From: Myxococcales bacterium
Lineage (GTDB): Bacteria > Myxococcota_A > Polyangia > Polyangiales > JADJMO01
Assembly (NCBI GenBank): GCA_021783935.1
Contig: JAJXTK010000253.1
Location: forward strand, 1 to 8,589
Length of the DNA: 8,589 nt
Direction: 5' to 3'
Shown piece by piece: positions 7,312-8,589 of the stretch (its first letter is position 1; every line of letters begins with the position of its first letter). The position numbers and the translations under genes were made by a program. The notes under the pieces were generated by a model. It saw only the letters and a list, made by a program, of their open reading frames with translations, ran no database searches and had not been told where the DNA came from.

Positions 7312-8330
7312 GGGCTCACCGGCAGGCGCAGGTCGAACGTGGTCTTCCATCCCGCACGCTCTTGCAGCGAGACCTCTCCGTGCATGACGCGAGCCAGCGC
7401 CCGCGCGACCGGCAGGCCGAGGCCGAGCCCCTTCTCCTTGGTGGTCGTGAGCGGCTCGAAGATCGCGCCGCGCAGCTCCTCCGGCACGCCGGGCCCGTCG
7501 TCGGAGACGCGCACGTGCCCGTCGCCCCCCTCGCGGGCGACCTCGACCGAGACCCGGCTGCCCCCCTCGCGAAGGATCTCGATCGCGTTGCGGATCAGGT
7601 TTTCGAGGGCGATTCGCAGGTGCGTCGGATCGGCGACCACCGCGACGTCGTCGCGCACCACGACCTCGAGCGAGGCCGAGAGCTCGCGCGCGTGCGGCGA
7701 CAGATCGGCCGCGACGCTCCGCACCACCTCCGCGAGGCGGACCGGTCGGAGCACGGGGTGCGCCTCCCACGCGAGCTCCCGCAGCGCCCGCAAGCTGCGC
7801 TCGATGCGCGTCGCCTGCACTCGGGCGCGCGCGACGAGCTCGCCGCCGGTGCGCTCGTCCTCCATCTCCTCGAGCAACAGGCCGAGCGCGTGGAGCGGGT
7901 TGCGCACGTCGTGGAGCGTCGCGGTCGCGACGACCCACACCGCCTGGTCGCGTTCGATGCGCTGCAGCCGCAGGGCGAGCTCCTCGGCGCGCGCGGCCTC
8001 GGCGGCGGCGGCGCGCTCGCGCGACCACCAGAAGTGCACGGCGAGGCCGAGGAGCATGCCGAGCACGACGGGGATGATGCGATCGACGAGGGGATGAATG
8101 GGGTTCAGCGCGCCGAGCGCGTGGCGGCGGTCCAGCGCGTCGATCGCGCTGTTGAGCGCGCCGTACACCAGCCCGAGGACCGCGCCGGCGGCGAGCGAGA
8201 CCCCGAGGCCGCGCGTGCGCGCAGGACGCTGCGACGCCTTCGCGGCGCTCGCCTCCGCGCGGGGCGGCGGCGCCTCGGCCGTCGGACCGAGGTCGGGCTC
8301 GTGCGTGGCGGCGGGGGCCTCGGCGTGCAT
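7308..8330 (-). CDS. Membrane histidine kinase with no obvious sensor domain
   Basis: A 340-residue sensor kinase. The N-terminal tail (1-38) is Ala/Pro-rich. Two predicted membrane helices, about 41-62 and 83-103, flank a short loop of about 20 residues containing RRHALGALNPIHP. A charged Ala/Glu/Arg helix (104-130) links to the dimerisation domain, whose H-box TLHDVRNPLHAL places the phosphorylated His at 140. The HATPase_c domain follows, with N-box LENLIRNAI (242-250), G1 box SDDGPG (276-281), F-box FEPLTTTKEK (291-300) and G2 box GLGLGL (301-306). All catalytic boxes are intact. There is no PAS, HAMP or large periplasmic domain, so the input may be sensed in the membrane or by a partner. 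The ATG at 8330 is preferred. An ATG at 8411 would add 27 polar residues, and one at 8459 would overlap the divergent gene. The stop overlaps the start of the response regulator gene. The upstream start choice is moderately uncertain; the family is not. Confidence 0.93.
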   Translation of the reverse strand: MHAEAPAATHEPDLGPTAEAPPPRAEASAAKASQRPARTRGLGVSLAAGAVLGLVYGALNSAIDALDRRHALGALNPIHPLVDRIIPVVLGMLLGLAVHFWWSRERAAAAEAARAEELALRLQRIERDQAVWVVATATLHDVRNPLHALGLLLEEMEDERTGGELVARARVQATRIERSLRALRELAWEAHPVLRPVRLAEVVRSVAADLSPHARELSASLEVVVRDDVAVVADPTHLRIALENLIRNAIEILREGGSRVSVEVAREGGDGHVRVSDDGPGVPEELRGAIFEPLTTTKEKGLGLGLPVARALARVMHGEVSLQERAGWKTTFDLRLPVSP

Positions 8331-8389
8331 GGGCACGTCGTTCGTAGCACCGGAGCGACGCGTCGGGCGAACGTAAGAATCCGAGGTGA

Positions 8390-8405
8390 TCCGACGTTTG
8401 TCGGA
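8390..8405. promoter_or_regulatory. Inverted repeat between the kinase and the divergent exported protein
   Basis: TCCGAC (8390-8395) and GTCGGA (8400-8405) are exact reverse complements around GTTT. The element lies in the 110-bp divergent gap, 60 bp upstream of the kinase ATG and 36 bp before the GTG at 8441. Regulators of the NarL/FixJ family often bind short inverted repeats, so autoregulation and control of the divergent gene are possible; that is inference. If the kinase started at 8411 the site would be coding. Confidence 0.35.
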
Positions 8406-8440
8406 GTGCATGCGAGGCGCCGGGCGCCCATATCGCTCGC

Positions 8441-8589
8441 GTGCTCGACCGAAGAACAATCAGCGCGACGTTGGCGGCCGTCGCCTTCGCGCTCTCGTCA
8501 CAGGCCGGGGTTGCCGCCGAAACGGCGCCCGTCGCGGCCCCGGCCGCACGCCCGCTCGGCCGCGACGACGCCATGCGGCTCGGCGCCAA
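8441..8589 (+). CDS. N-terminus of an exported protein, possibly TolC-like outer-membrane channel (partial)
   Basis: An open frame from GTG at 8441 to the window edge gives 49 residues and two bases of the next codon. It begins MLDRRTISATLAAVAFALSS and looks like a Sec signal peptide: a basic start (RR), a hydrophobic core (about 8-18) and a likely cleavage after an Ala near VAA (25-27). An Ala/Pro-rich stretch leads to RPLGRDDAMRLGA, which resembles the opening of TolC-family outer-membrane efflux proteins (typically xLTLDEALRLAL). That likeness covers only about ten residues, so the family is a weak guess; another periplasmic or outer-membrane protein is possible. The frame has a stop at 8387-8389 and no ATG, GTG or TTG between it and 8441, so GTG is the first possible start. 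It is divergent from the kinase gene, an arrangement common for regulators and their targets. Confidence 0.6.
   Translation, partial: MLDRRTISATLAAVAFALSSQAGVAAETAPVAAPAARPLGRDDAMRLGA

Noticed and set aside
6670..8097. 475-residue + strand frame across the two-component genes
   Set aside because: Shadow of the response regulator and kinase genes, with Arg/Ser/Ala-rich nonsense composition.
8331..8459. Longer kinase starting at 8459 or 8411
   Set aside because: The 8459 start would overlap the divergent exported gene, and both add polar Arg-rich residues without domain support. 8411 cannot be fully excluded.

Overview
This is a very GC-rich, gene-dense stretch of bacterial chromosome with seven protein-coding genes, the two outermost cut by the window edges. 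The FHA/secretion-ATPase fusion, the Ala/Arg/Pro-rich coding style and the lone acyl-CoA carboxyltransferase suggest a deltaproteobacterial or myxobacterial genome (Myxococcota). This is an inference from gene style; there is no rRNA or other phylogenetic marker. I see no tRNA, rRNA, CRISPR array, insertion sequence, integrase or compositional break, so nothing marks the region as a mobile island.

Layout: (1) positions 1-144, + strand, the C-terminal end of an unrecognised protein, convergent with (2) 148-1707, - strand, a 519-residue biotin-dependent acyl-CoA carboxylase carboxyltransferase (beta) subunit. A 242-bp divergent intergenic region (1708-1949) holds a hairpin and a perfect 10-bp tandem repeat. 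(3) 1950-3956, + strand, is a 668-residue protein with an intact FHA (phosphothreonine-reader) domain, a proline-rich linker and a CpaF/TadA-type secretion-ATPase domain. (4) 3953-4645, + strand, is a GT2 glycosyltransferase whose probable TTG start overlaps the stop codon of gene 3. (5) 4681-6579, - strand, is a complete glmS, with a strong ribosome binding site and a perfect 8-bp inverted repeat upstream. (6) 6724-7311 and 7308-8330, - strand, encode a two-component system: a sensor-poor membrane histidine kinase and a FixJ/NarL-type response regulator with a 4-bp ATGA overlap. (7) From 8441, + strand, and divergent from the kinase, is the N-terminus of an exported protein, possibly a TolC-like outer-membrane channel. 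Another short inverted repeat lies in that divergent gap.

The most notable item is gene 3. Its ATPase domain aligns along its length with CpaF/TadA/VirB11-type ATPases but has lost the Walker A lysine (Thr), the Walker B glutamate (Ala) and both histidines of the His-box region (Leu, Arg). The FHA domain keeps all its signature residues. This looks like a phosphoprotein-binding pseudo-ATPase, translationally coupled to a glycosyltransferase. GlmS supplies glucosamine-6-phosphate for peptidoglycan and LPS. It faces the GT2 gene convergently, so it is a neighbour and not an operon partner. The carboxylase subunit and GlmS are metabolic genes. The kinase/regulator pair may control itself and the divergent exported protein, but only the arrangement supports that.
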